Origin: Euphorbia lathyris
Taxonomy: Eukaryota; Streptophyta; Magnoliopsida; Malpighiales; Euphorbiaceae
Direction: 5' to 3'
NCBI RefSeq assembly: GCF_963576675.1
Contig: NC_088916.1
Coordinates: forward strand, 87,747,501-87,811,500
DNA length: 64,000 nt
The notes beneath the pieces were generated by a model. It had not been told where the DNA came from, did no database searches, and worked only from the letters and a program-made list of their open reading frames with translations. Both the position numbers and the translations under genes were made by a program. Below are positions 45,080 through 57,411 of this stretch, one piece after another (the stretch's first letter is position 1; each line of letters starts with the position of its first letter).

Positions 45080-48000
45080 TCTATACTATATACTAATTCC
45101 TTAGATAAATTGCTGATGTGTCAGTTTCTTAATATATCATTTGCTGACGTGTTTTTTTCTCAAAATTAGTCTTTTTTTTTTCTTTTTTTCTCTCCTATTT
45201 CTAAAGAATATCTCTACTACTGTTTATGCCCAGCGGTTTGTATCATACGCCTACATAGAAAACCGCTCTTCAACTTTTATTCCCAGTTATTTCTTCTCCA
45301 CGTTCTTTCAACTTTTACATAGACAACCGCTCTTCTCTATATGATCATCACCCATCTTCATGAAACTCAAAATTTCCCTGCCCAGAACCCTTATTGCCAC
45401 CAATTCGCTCAAAACCTCCATCAATTACGAGGGTTTGTGGTGCTTCTTCTCTTCCTCTGGAATTTGAGGATGGGTTTGGTAAATTATTTGGCGTTTCTCA
45501 CCGATGAGTTTGCTTTTATCTATCCTTGCTATATGTCTATCTTATTTTTTTCCATTGATTTTGTTTTTTTCTTATGATTCTTATGGGTTTTCTTTCTTGC
45601 TTTCTAAAACGACACCATGTGTTGTTTGTGCTGTTTCCTAACCCCTTAACCTTCCATTCTCTTTATGTGTTTGGATACTCATTCTTCTAATTGATGTTAT
45701 TAGGTTTCTCTCTCGCTCATTTAGATGCAGGTAATGTTTTTTTTTCGCTTTCATTTTCTGTTATTGAGCAATGCTTATGTAAAATCGATTGTGTATGGGT
45801 AATTCTGGTAGTTCTTTCTTTCTTAGTTTTTAGGGTTTTTTTTTGTGTTTGTTTGCGCTCTTCTCTATATGATCATAACCCATCTTCATGAAACTCAAAA
45901 TTTCCGTGCCCAGAACCCTTATTGCCACCAATTCGCTCAAAACCTCCATCAATTACGAGGGTTTGTGGTGCTTCTTCTCTTCCTCTGGAATTTGAGGATG
46001 GGTTTGGTAAATTATTTGGCGTTTCTCACCGATGAGTTTGCTTTTATCTATCCTTGCTATATGTCTATCTTATTTTTTTCCATTGATTTTGTTTTTTTCT
46101 TATGATTCTTATGGGTTTTCTTTCTTGCTTTCTAAAACGACACCATGTGTTGTTTGTGCTGTTTCCTAACCCCTTAACCTTCCATTCTCTTTATGTGTTT
46201 GGATACTCATTCTTCTAATTGATGTTATTAGGTTTCTCTCTCGCTCATTTAGATGCAGGTAATGTTTTTTTTTCGCTTTCATTTTCTGTTATTGAGCAAT
46301 GCTTATGTAAAATCGATTGTGTATGGGTAATTCTGGTAATTCTTTCTTTCTTAGTTTTTAGGGTTTTTTTTGTGTTTGTTTGTTTTTTCATTTTGGGTTC
46401 TGCGGATAATATAGATTAGAAGAGAAATTTTACAGTTTTGGACCTTTGATTATGTTGCTCATGCCTCAAAGATTCCATTTTTCGACAGTAAGGTCTTTGT
46501 TGAGTTTGGTTGCGGATGGTTGAATTTGGGAAAGAATGAGTTCTAGGTTTTATGGTGAACTTGATGAACCAAAGTTCCGTTCATGCTTAATTTGAGTGGG
46601 ATTTTGATTTTTCTGGGAGTTTGTTTACCTTTGCTCAACATGGAAAAAGATCAGTTGATAGTATCTTTCCACGGGTTAAAGTATGAATCCTGTTTTTGAT
46701 CTGTATTTATCTATGTTTATGTTCAAATTTTATTGAGAAATTACTAACCCTTTTTGTTTTTGATTTTGTGTTTATCTATGTTTTCTGTTTCCATAGGAAT
46801 TGTTGGTTCAGTGGAATTGTTGGAGATGATTTGGCCAAATTAGTATCTGGGCAACGCTTCTCATATTATAATTTCTTCCACTCGCCATATTATCTCTACG
46901 CTTCTTCCAAAATGCAGTTTCAAAGGTGAGTTTCTTCAACTTCTATCTATTTTTTAGCCCTCTTCATTATCTCTCTTCATTGATTTCTTTCTCTAATTTG
47001 TGAATTTAATTGACTCCTCTTTCTGAACTGGGTATTGCTGAATAGGGATCTCTTTGTATCGTTTGCTCTTGCTGAAATCGTTTGCTATTTCTGAATTGGG
47101 ATCGCCTATCCGCTGTTTCTATGGTAACTTTTTTGGTTGGAACAAGAGGGGTAAGAGCCCAGAAAAACCAAAGGACCTACAACCGATTTCTATGGTAACT
47201 GCTATTCTCTAATTTGTGAATTTAATTGACTCCTCTTTCTGAACTGGGTCACCTAAAATCGTTTGAAATCGTTTGCTATTTCTGAACAGGGATCGCTTTG
47301 TATCGTTTTCTCTTGCTGAAATCCTTTGCTATTTCTGAACCGGGATCACCTATCCGCTGTTTCTATGGTAACTGCTATTCTCTAATTTGTGAATTTAATT
47401 GACTCCTCGATTGTCTTTCTTCTTTTTAATCATTGAGTTACGATTGGTTACATATTCTAATTTTTTATTGTTTGTTTTTCTTTTCTGCATGTTCTATCTT
47501 TGTTGTGGAAGTTGTTCTTATGAAGGATCGTTACCTTGATTAGGATTTGTGCTACTTTCTTGTGCTTTGCGTGTGGATTGTTTGTTTGATTGTGATTTCC
47601 TATGAAAACATTTAAGATTCAAATATCTCTGTTCCTGCAATTTGCAGAATGATGATGGCTATTCTACATTTAAGTTATAAGAGATCCTGTTTAGATAATA
47701 TTAATTCCGGGAAGAGGTAATATTAATGAAATATTAATTCCCAATAGAGAAACTTTGTTCTGTTCCCTATGTAGTGTTTGCAGTTCTAGAAATTCATCTG
47801 AGGATGCAGATGAAGTTGGTCTTTTTTTTTTTGTATTTGGGATGGCTAATAATCATGTTTATGATACATAACAGTAGCTTCGCCAAACAGCCATTTAGTT
47901 TCCACCACCACGGGTCTTTATGTATCAGATGATATCTGATGAAATTTGATAAAATTACAAAACAAAAATAGAGATTTGGGAAATGTGGAATTTTGAAACT

Positions 48001-49047
48001 ATTGTAAATTTTCATATGTTTGGTACAATTTTACACTTGAACCTCGATAACAGAATGAGACACATTATTCATATTATCCTGTTAAGTTCTGTTCCTAACG
48101 GATTAATATGAATGGCGTGTCCAATCCGTTATCGATGCCTAAATTGGTACCATTTTTTAAACGTTAAGCTTATATTGGTTCTATTTTGTACGTTGAACCT
48201 AAATTAATATTTCCCAAAAATCATAAAGTATACAAATATATCCCGTTAAGTTCTGTTCCTAATGGATTAATATGAATGGCGTGTCCAATCCGTTATCGAG
48301 GCCTAAATTGGTACCATTTTTTTAAACGTTAAGCTTATATTAGTTCTATTTTGTACGTTGAACCTAAATTAATATTTCCCAAAAATCATAAAGTATACAA
48401 ATTTTTCCTGTTAAATTCTGTTTCTAACGGATTAATATGAATGGCGCGTCCAATCCGTTATTGAGGCCTAAATTAGTACCATTTTTTAAAACGGTAAGCT
48501 TATATTGGTTCTATTTTGTACGTTGAACCTAAATTAATATTTTTCAAAAATCATAAAGTATACAAATTTATACAAACTATTTCAGGTTTATTTAAAATTT
48601 TTGAAGGTTGGAATACCTGTCATATTACTACGTAATATAGATCAAAATTGGATAAAAAATTACATTCCTCAGCTTGCTTTGACTCCATCAGATATCAAAT
48701 TACCTTTCAGATTTCAAAGAAGACAATATCCTTTGGTTGTATGTTTTGCAATGGCAATAAATAAAAGTCAAGGACAATCACTAGCACATGTTGGATTATA
48801 TCTTCCACGTCCAGTATTCAGCCATGATCAAATGTATGTGGCAGTCTCGAGAGTTACTAACAAAAAAGGAATTCAAAGAAGTATTGAATAATATTGATTG
48901 AATCATTCATCATTCATTATACAGTATTCAGTAGATTAAATTATAATAATTATAGATATATTACATTTTAATATATATAATTCTGAATAGCTACGAATGT
49001 CAATAAAAAGAATAAAACGACCGTGCAAAGCACGGGTCTAAAACTAG
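45080..49047 (+). mobile_element. Complete Helitron, copy 2 (about 3.97 kb)
   Basis: Same 5' end, and a 3' hairpin with a fully paired stem plus TAAAACTAG. It contains the 528-bp tandem duplication (45328 and 45856), the exon-like segment (46797-46925), the satellite (about 48078-48570) and the helicase remnant. It arose by segmental duplication, not transposition, because flanks and internal changes are shared with 28843-32864. Confidence 0.85.
48601..48891 (+). pseudogene. Helitron helicase remnant with further deletion
   Basis: Same frame and motifs (FAMAIN, KSQGQSL, YVAVSRV) as 32363-32704, but a 55-bp deletion after NKKG shifts the end to IQRSIE. One silent change near the start (AAC to AAT) also distinguishes it. 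The deletion is private to this copy. Confidence 0.9.
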
Positions 49048-51769
49048 TTCTTAAATATATGTGTTGGATCAAATAAATAACTTTCTGTAAATACAGATGA
49101 CTCTTTGTGAAACAATACAACTCTTGATAAATACAGAAATGACTCTTGAACAATACAATGTACCAAATTAAAGACTCCATTAATTATAAGTTTATTATTT
49201 CAACAATATGTAGAATGCACTGATGGAGATCTGTCACTTTGCACGGGCTATATGCAACTTGTTCACACAAAAATGTGTAAATAATAAGTTTGCTTAGTTT
49301 CTAAAACATTGGTTTAGACATGACTAACCGGGTGAAAATTACATTAGATGATTTTAATCTCCATTGTAAGAATTTAGTGAGCCTAGATTGACCAAATTCA
49401 CTTTGGTAGTAATTGACCATGTAAAACTTACTATAGACCAGTGGTTAGACATAATTGATATTTGAAATTTCTGATGTGAGAGTTCAAATAGCAGTCAAAC
49501 TAATATTTTCAAATTTTCAGTAATGTATAGCTAAAATTTATTTTGCTTGGAAATATTAAGATTACATTTATACCATTTTATTTATTAGGGTCAAATTTGG
49601 CCCTTATATATTTTTTTATAAAACAGCAAGGTTGAATATGGATCATGGATCCTTTGAATTTAGAGCTGAAAAACTTATTGACCACTTTAAGAAAGTTTAG
49701 GGACCAATAGATCAGTTTAAGAATATTCAAAGGGCTTATTTGTGTCTTTCAAAAACTTTTTCAAAATACATGGAGCATTTGAATTTTTTAAACAAATACA
49801 TGAGAATAAAAATGTATTAAGCAAAAAACAAATGCAATGAACTAACTATAATTTGAAAAGTGCAGGTATTTATAAATGAAATTAAAAAGCGTCAATGTGG
49901 CCAATTAAGTGATCGGTTTTTACGATGAAGAATGTGATACAGGATTTTTTTGAGATAATTCTTTATCTATAAAGTGAACTGTTGTTGGCCTTCTAAACAT
50001 ATTTGAAGTAGTACATGTGTTTCAATTTGTTCAAATTTATTCTTATAAAACATGTAGCAATAGTAGATTATCATGTCACATTATTAATCATATGTTTATG
50101 CGCCTAATGAAAGATTCTTAAAATTTAGTTGGTCAACAGGTTTTATGGACATTTCAAAGGATTCAATATGTATGTAGTCTTTTTGTTTTATAAATTAAAG
50201 AAAAAATAATGAATAAAACAAAATAGAGGCAAGATAATCGTATAACAAAAAAACGAATATCATTTTGTGTAAATTGTAGATAAACAAAACTATAACATTT
50301 CATTTTTTAGGAAAAATGGTGCTACTTTCAGAATTTGTTTAAGCAGTTACATATACAAATAAAAATAATAACATTAATTTTATGAACTTTAAATAATGGT
50401 CTAGATTCCATATATACATTGGGAGTAGGTGAAGGTTACTAGATCTGTATATATAGAGTGGGGGTTGATGAGTGGTTGTGTTCAATGTATATTATACACC
50501 TTGTTGAAAAAAGAAGAGAAAATTATCTCCATGGCTACTCTGGCCAAGATTGCACATGTCGCCGGCAATAACCAAAGAGAAGGAGGAGGTGTTTCCTCTC
50601 TTAGCTATTGTTGATCGCCCGTGACATTTTGCAATTTTAGCCATTAGAGTAGTCTTTATTTGGCGAAATTTAACAGATCTGAGGAGGACCATTTTCAACA
50701 ATCAAATCTGGAGCCAAAACCAAGGTGAGTTGTAGTTTGTTTGAGTGCAGTATGATGTTTATAAATCTTCAAGGGTTTGAGTGTATAAAATTAACCGTTA
50801 TCAAGGTTATTTTGTTGTTGCAGATTCAAACAAAATAAATCAATAAACCAGATTCATAGGTTGCATTCACAGAAAGGTTTTGGGAAGCAAAGAGTACTAA
50901 ATACATTAGTATTGGACTTTGTTTTCTTTTTTCTTTTTTCCGTTTCTGATGTCCTTATTTGAATAGATCTTATTTTTCATTCTTCAATGGGAAATCAAGC
51001 TTTTTTTATTGTTTTGGTTTTTTTTTTTTTGCCAGCCAATTAAATCTTGTATGTATGTTTGTTTATTCAATAGATTGGATTTTGAATCGAAGGATTATAG
51101 TGGATTCATTAGACTTATTTACTGAACCGGTGGAATTTGACATCTTAATCTTTCTTAGAAAAAAGGGATGAAACATATAATGATTTTCAATCCAATTAGA
51201 TTTCTTCTTCTTTTAAATTTATTGTCTGTTTTAATTCAAACTTTTATTATTGACAATTCAATTAGGTTATTCTTGAAGTTTCTTTTTTTTTTTTCTTTTT
51301 TTTGCAATTCATAGGTTATAGAAGAAATTTAAATCCTAATGTAACATTAAAATGTAATTTTTTTAAGGATTAAAATGCACTTTGAATAAATCTCTAAGTG
51401 CAAGTATATAATCCCACAATTCCACTGTTTTCCATCTTAAAGACCTACAAGAAATTGAAAATAGTGGAAACATCACTAAAACAATTTTAATGGTCTATAT
51501 GCAATGAATTCAATTTTGATTCATGCATATTTTCTAAGGTTGACAAATTGACATTTTTCTTATTATATATAATATAATAATTGGATATTATCACCCAACC
51601 AAAACATGTATATGGAAATAACTCACTTTCCTAAGGAGACGATGGTATAAATATGATATTAATTATTTGTCAAAAATATATATATGTACAACAGTGTAAT
51701 TATTAAAACAAATTTAGTGGTTTAAATTCAATGAATTCAATTTTATGTTTAAAGGTGTTCTTTTGAAAT
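49048..51769. other. No recognisable gene
   Basis: Counterpart of 32865-35589 with scattered substitutions. The same inverted match to 18537-18700 lies at about 50290-50445. Confidence 0.45.
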
Positions 51770-52345
51770 CAAGGTCGGGACCAGCAGGACAAGAAGTCAG
51801 ACCCCGAGACCTACAAACCCAATATCATAAATAAAAATATAAGTCTTACAGCAAGAGAGGGAAAAAATTAAAGGAAACTAAATTGAGGAGCATTACATCT
51901 AGAATGAAGGAATGGAAAAAACTTGGTGAGGCCGGCCACCAGCAAATGCCAGAGGCAGTAACTCCGTAGCAGGTAAGGGCGTCGGCAGCTTGATTTCCTT
52001 GTCTGAAAATGTGCCAAGTACTGATTTCCATTTCCAGGGGACTGCATCAGATCTATGTCGAATTAAGTTCACTACATGAGTTGAGTCAGATTCAACCCAT
52101 AATTTGAGCCAACCTCTTTCCCACGCTAGGTCCATTGCAAAAATAACTGCGAGAATTTCAGCTATGTAAGCAGGAGCCGAGGCAATTGGGAAGGCGAAGC
52201 AACCACAAGCGAACCCACCCATGGATCAAAAAATTCCTCCGGCACCAGCAGCTCCTGATGGGCTCAAGCAAGAACTGTTAGTGTTCACTTTTACCCAATC
52301 GAGCGGAGGCGGGATCCAGCGGACGCAGATGATTTTTGGAGCTCG
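51770..52345 (-). pseudogene. LINE-type RNase H remnant, copy 2
   Basis: As at 35590-36115 but retaining 79 bp more at the N-terminal side, which encode PPPLDWVKVNTNSS, the start of the RNase H fold. The usual NTDGS motif reads NTNSS, so the first catalytic aspartate is lost. A stop interrupts the frame before MGGFACG. Confidence 0.8.
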
Positions 52346-52599
52346 AGATGTAATCAGTTGCACAGTTAGATGTTGAAGAGTCTGGTAGTCATATGTTTAA
52401 AGGAAATTTGGTTAAAAGGGTTGGGAAGGGTCAAGCCTAACGGGGCTTGACATATAATTATGAGCAAATTATATCCTAGTCTAGTTACAATATTGTATTG
52501 TTATATTTTTTATATTGTTATATAATTAAGGTCACCAGATATTTTTATTTTTAAAATTCATATGTTTCCATGAAATCCTTGCATCTTTCCATCAACTCT

Positions 52600-53460
52600 G
52601 CAGTGGTCCTAGGCTTACGTCTGATCAGATCCTCTTGCAAGCTTTTTCAAGTCGTATTCTTTATCACTGCCTCTACAGCTATGGAGACATCCACGTCCAC
52701 CACCCGGATGCACAACTTGTTAAACTTATTGACATAATCTCTGAGAGACTCGTCCTCCTTTTGCTTTAACTCAAAGAGCTTTCGCGATGAAACAATGGGT
52801 GGAATACTCCCTGCGAACTTTGCACAAAACTCGCTACTCAACTGATTCCAGCTATCAATTGACCCTAGCGGGAGAGATTGGAACCAATCATACGCTGGTC
52901 CTTTTAGTGTGGTTATGAACATTCGACACAAGACTGCTTCACTATACGATACTTCCTCGCATGGGTCTCAGGAGTATCTTCCCCTGAATAGATGGGTATG
53001 TTTGGGATTTTGAATTGCCTATCAGTTTCCACATCTTCGATCCGCCTTGTGAAGGGAGATTCTCTATTAGCAAAAGGATTATGTCTTGCATTCTCTTCAT
53101 TCTGCCTACGCATTTCTTCCCGGATTTGCTCAGTTAAGAAATTGGGATCCATTCTTGAGCGTCTCCTACTATGGGATCTACTCTGTTGAGAGGAAGAGGA
53201 GCTAGATTCTGATGAAAGATCTGATGGTGACCTTCTACCACCTCTGCCTCGTCCTCTTGGTGGTGGACGTCCGCCTCCTCCTTGCTCTGGTGGCGGCTGT
53301 GGTATCTCCTGGCGAGGTGATCCAGCTCGGCGTCCGCCCCCTTCTCGCTCTAGGGTGGTGGTGACCTTCCTTGGCGGGGTGATCTAGCTCGGTGTCTACG
53401 GTGGGAACGAGATCTAGATCGTCTTTGCTTACGAGATCTGGTCCGCCTTTTGTGCTTGCG
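52600..53460 (-). pseudogene. Gypsy gag remnant, copy 2
   Basis: Counterpart of 36340-37200 with the same frameshift (near 52920) and the same truncation at the Copia LTR (53473). A few codons differ. Confidence 0.85.
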
Positions 53461-53472
53461 ATCAATACGTCC

Positions 53473-53867
53473 TGTTGAAACACCTTTCCACAAGATTTTG
53501 ATTTGACAAAATCATCCATGATTAAGAGACAATTAAATTTAAGTGCTTTGATTTAATTGTACTAATCTGTTTGTTCAATGTTGAGTGTAAACTTAAAATA
53601 CAAAAAGATACAGAAAGTAAGACAGGATGAAGTCAGCATGAAATCAAAGAACAAAATGAGTAAGATTGAACTCAGTATCAAAAGAATAGAAGCCTGAAGT
53701 TCAACCAAGGTAAGTGGAATGGAACTCAGCATCAGAAGTCCTCTCACTAGTTGTCGTGCAAAACAAAACTGACTAAAAGAGAACTCAGCATAGAAGTTGA
53801 CAAAAAACAAAGACGACGAATAAAGTAGAAGCTGAGCAAATCTTCAGGACAGCATGAGAGATCCGTT
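53473..53867 (+). mobile_element. Copia LTR 5' part, copy 2 of this block
   Basis: Counterpart of 37214-37608, starting TGTTGAAACACC and interrupted by the CACTA-type end at 53868. Confidence 0.7.
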
Positions 53868-54395
53868 CACTACACTAGTACAGAAATGCTTACTTGTGTC
53901 GCACTTTTTCAAGTTGTTGTGTCGCACTTTTGTGCGACACAACAGGGGTGCGACACAAGAACTTTGCATCGCTCTTGAGAGCGACACAAGTTACTCATCT
54001 GTTGTGTCGCACTTCTCCCGCGCGCGATACTATAGAGCATTAACTCTTATGACGCGCTTCTAGAGTATGCGACACAACATATGATAATTCTTGTGTCACG
54101 CACCCTTGGAGCGCGACACAAGCTCTCCGATTAATCTGGTACACTTTGTATCGCTCCTTCCTCACGTGCGACCCAAAATATTGATATTTTTAAAAAAAAA
54201 AATTTACAAAATTTTCCAGCATCTAGCATAAAATTTACGTCATTTGCTACAGAAGAATCATATATTTCAGACGGAACCGGCAATATTCATTACATACCTC
54301 AGTCCAAAACACCATAAAAATAATTTAGAATTTCATTTCTAATTTGTGGTCAACAAAAAATTACAATGGGTAAAAGCAAAGCTACACAATTTCTT

Positions 54396-55455
54396 AGAGC
54401 CACAACGTTCTTCAAATAGCTTGTCATTTCGCCATTTGAAATAGAAGGAACCTTCTGGCTAAGTACATCAACCAGACAGCGAACTTCTGTACTACTCCAT
54501 GATTTGCATAAGGAAGTTGACAATTCTCCAGGACCAACCCAACAAAACAAAAAGGCACATCAACCTGTAGAAAATATGAGAAATTAAAATTAATTTAGAG
54601 AACGTCTCACATACTCATAATATAGTAATAATAAAGGTGAAATTTTTTAGGAAAGATAACAAGCACCTCCAAAAAATCCTAAACTAATGATCCACTATTA
54701 TTCTACAAGATCATGATTTATCACCTTAGGGTTGCAAAGAGAGCGAAGCATCCATCACAAACAATTGTCAAAGGTGCAAAAGCATTGAGCTCTTCACCGG
54801 TTTTTGTTTTGTACTGCACTCCTTTGATTGTCCCTTGCTCTTCAAGAAGAGAACTAACAGTTCCTTGCTCCAATTGTACACTAGGTAAAGAAAAACAAAG
54901 TTTAGATAAATCACATTTGAATTATGATCACAATATACAACTTGATAATGCATAAGGTCTTTTCTTCTAAAGACAAGCAAGAAGTTACTAATGTCATGAT
55001 TTTAAGACCAATTCAAAGTTACACGATAATGAACATACTTGGGAAGGGATGCATCTTTTCCCCGCATCCTCTGTATAAAATGACCATTGTGAAAGCTCCT
55101 TCCCGCTATATCAGAATGGAACTTTTCCAAGGGATAAGCAAGTTGGGTATGTTTTCCATCCTTGAAAAGAGCATAACCAAACACCTTCTTCCACACAATC
55201 TGCAAAAAATGTCATGGTTGCTTAAGCAAGTGGCCCTACTATAATATGAATGCAGGATATAGGCGTAACCAGACCATTATCAATGCATTTAAAATCAAAC
55301 ATAGTAGTAGTAGCTTTAGAAAACTGTTTTTTTTCTATGATACCTTCAAGTTCCAACTCAATTAACTTCAGGTAACCGCCTGGTTGTAGCAACTCGCCAA
55401 CAATTCTGTCAGGTTCAGTCAAGTATCTTTCAGTGACATGCACTCGACGCCCCTC
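54396..55455 (-). pseudogene. Squalene monooxygenase (epoxidase) fragment
   Basis: Four middle exons remain with good splice sites: 55455-55344 (RRVHVTERYLTEPDRIVGEL, LLQPGGYLKLIE), 55199-55039 (KVFGYALFKDGK, YPLEKFHSDIAGRSFHNG), 54880-54725 (VQLEQGTVSSLLEE, APLTIVCDGCF) and 54564 to about 54396 (VDVPFCFVGLVLENCQLPYA, EVRCLVDV, QKVPSISNGEM). Squalene epoxidase is an ER-bound FAD enzyme that makes 2,3-oxidosqualene in sterol synthesis. Here the membrane N-terminus, the GxGxxG FAD start and the C-terminus are missing. Exons 2, 3 and 4 each have a frame-breaking internal deletion (of about 14, 13 and 50 bases). Clearly non-functional. Confidence 0.9.
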
Positions 55456-56140
55456 CTGTTTTCCAAATCAACAATTAGTAACTCATGTTAGAAGCTCTCA
55501 TGAAATCCTATGTGAAAGAAGTAATCCGATGCAACAGACAAAATCAATCATTGCGCTAACTAACTAGAAGAAAACAAGAAGAACGATGAAACTCTGGCAA
55601 AGCACATCCTCTATTTATCAGATATATATGAAGAAAAAAAATCAATGGAACTCCACAGCAACAAGCCAGACTATGCATTTGATGGTAAGTCCATGGCTTG
55701 CTGATCAGAAAATAATAAACAAAAAGGTAATGGACTCAGCAACATTAAGGATTTTATTCCTTTTCCAGTTAATATTTCAATCCCAGTTTGTCCTACCCAA
55801 GCATTAATTCATTAGTTCTAGATTGATAAATTATGCAACAACTAATGTTTCATAAGATAAGACATCAAAATTCAGTACAGGTGGACTTAAAAACCCAACC
55901 CCCCAAAAAGAGAGACTTAAAGACTCCAAAAAGCCAAAAAGACAGATCAGCAAATTGCATCATAAATAATTTTCCCTTTCAGGAGATAAGATAAACTTTA
56001 GGATGCCAGATTTTATTTGTTAAAATTTACAAAAGGCAGTCCTCTAGAAAAAAATACAAAAAAAAAAACCAAGTAGGCTGCTATTCAACTGCAAATAATT
56101 AAGAAACCCCAAGTTGGTCATGTAGAATAGTTGAATTTAC
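55456..56140. other. Spacer between gene fragments
   Basis: No recognisable gene. It may hold intron sequence of the captured genes. Confidence 0.4.
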
Positions 56141-56166
56141 CTCCATCCCATGGAGTATCATCAGGT
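56141..56166 (-). pseudogene. Single micro-exon of a RAD6-type ubiquitin-conjugating enzyme
   Basis: A 26-nt segment flanked by TTGCAG and GTAAAT encodes PDDTPWDGG, a signature of UBC1/2/3 (RAD6 homologues: FGPDDTPWDGGTF). No other UBC exon was recognised nearby. Being short, it rests on the exact nine residues plus both splice sites. Confidence 0.7.
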
Positions 56167-56640
56167 CTGCAATTCAACAAATTTAGAGCATAAGTGCAAC
56201 TATATCACTTCATCTCTAGTATCAAATTATCATTTAACTGAATCTAAATTTTAAATTTTAAAACTTAAAATATATATTGTAACATCAAATTATTTCGATT
56301 CCGTACATAGATAGAGGGAAAGTAAAAGTAAACTATTATAAAACGGTCAATGAGTAATTGTTCTACTAATTGAAGACTTTTCATACACTAAAATTTAATC
56401 TAATATCATCGTATAAAACCAGTACAGGATATTGAATATGAGTAGATTAGATTAGATTAACTAGTGGATGGGCTGAATAAAATAAAAAAACTAGTTTGGA
56501 GTTGGCATTTTCTAGATAAGCTTACAAAAGTCAATGGTGTATATACAATTACAAGTGGCATTTTCTAGATAAGCTTACAAAAGTCAATGGTGTAACGAAA
56601 CATATTTGAACTAAACACAGGGATATATTGATCAGTTGAC
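56167..56640. other. Spacer with a 53-bp tandem duplication
   Basis: The segment TGGCATTTTCTAGATAAGC and following bases occurs at 56503 and 56556 (through about 56594). No gene is present. Confidence 0.6.
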
Positions 56641-56960
56641 CTGTTTATTTCCTCTTGAACCAAGATGTGGTGTTGCAGCTGTTATAAAGTTCATGGGTTC
56701 CAATCCAGCAATTCTGACTTAATCATGGCATGGCACTGAATTCAAATTTTCTTTAGTTAAGGATTTTCTATAAGAACTTGAAAAAACCATTTTCTGTGAC
56801 TCTTGATACAAACTTGCAACAGCATATCTCGCAACAAGACCACCTAATGAGTGAGCCACAAAGGAGATCCTCTGCACCTGAGGCTTATTTTTTTTATAAC
56901 AGTCAACACTTGCATCAGATGTCGCTTAAGAACTCAAAGCACATATGGGATCGCTTGTAG
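56641..56960 (-). pseudogene. DUF676-type serine esterase/lipase fragment
   Basis: The minus strand encodes VQRISFVAHSLGGLVARYAV, which contains the GxSxG nucleophile elbow (HSLGG). After a degraded stretch and one stop comes IAGLEPMNFITAATPHLGSR, then GNKQ with a splice donor (CAG|GTCAAC) at 56641. These two blocks are diagnostic of plant ROG1-like putative lipases (DUF676). Upstream, FEFLSDI may match the helix before the elbow, but stops follow. The fragment lacks most of the enzyme. Confidence 0.85.
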
Positions 56961-56974
56961 CCTTGAAGGCCTCT

Positions 56975-57411
56975 TGATGACCCGCGAAGCCAAACCGGGC
57001 CGAATTCATTACACGGGCCCAGCCCATACTTAGACCCATGGTCTAGGATCGGATGGGACCCGAATAGAGCCCGAATAGAGGAAGCGGGTGAAGTAAGTAA
57101 CTGCCCCGAATTCCTAAATGGAGCATCAAAACTCCCACTCAGAACAAACGATACCACGTTTGTTGCCACGAAAGCCACGAAAGGGACATGGCCTAAAAAG
57201 GAGTAACCGCCCTCTGAACGTGGCCTGGAAGGAGTAACCGCCCTCGGCGGTTACTTAAGAACACTTATAAAAAGCCATAAGGCCAAAGGGGAGAGGTACG
57301 TTCACATTTTTCCCCGTAATGCTATTATTACCAACCTTCATACAAAGAACTGACTAGATCGTCGGAGAGTTTTCCCGGAGATCCCGTCTCCGGTTCTGTT
57401 TTGCAGGTAAC
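56975..57411 (+). mobile_element. LTR fragment interrupted by an Athila element
   Basis: Starts TGATGACCCGCG, is GC-richer than its surroundings, contains TATAAAAAGCC near 57266 and CCCGGAGATCCCGTCTCCGG near 57375, and runs to 57411, where another LTR begins. Promoter-like structure and composition suggest a Gypsy-type LTR in plus orientation. No coding part is visible. Confidence 0.5.

Larger units (their letters stand above)
43459..54279. repeat. Duplication C, copy 2
   Basis: Direct counterpart of 27219-38021 with the same order of elements. It ends at GGC|AATATTC, where copy 1 jumps to duplication A and this copy continues into the gene-fragment region. That continuation suggests this copy keeps the older right flank. 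Confidence 0.9.
53868..56974 (+). mobile_element. CACTA-type element with several captured gene fragments
   Basis: Starts CACTACACTAG with TGTGTCGCAC subterminal repeats (53890-54175). The following 2.7 kb holds fragments of three unrelated host genes, all on the minus strand: squalene epoxidase, a UBC exon and a DUF676 esterase. No opposite terminus was found; an LTR begins at 56975 and may have cut it. That the fragments are cargo of this element is an inference from adjacency. Confidence 0.5.
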
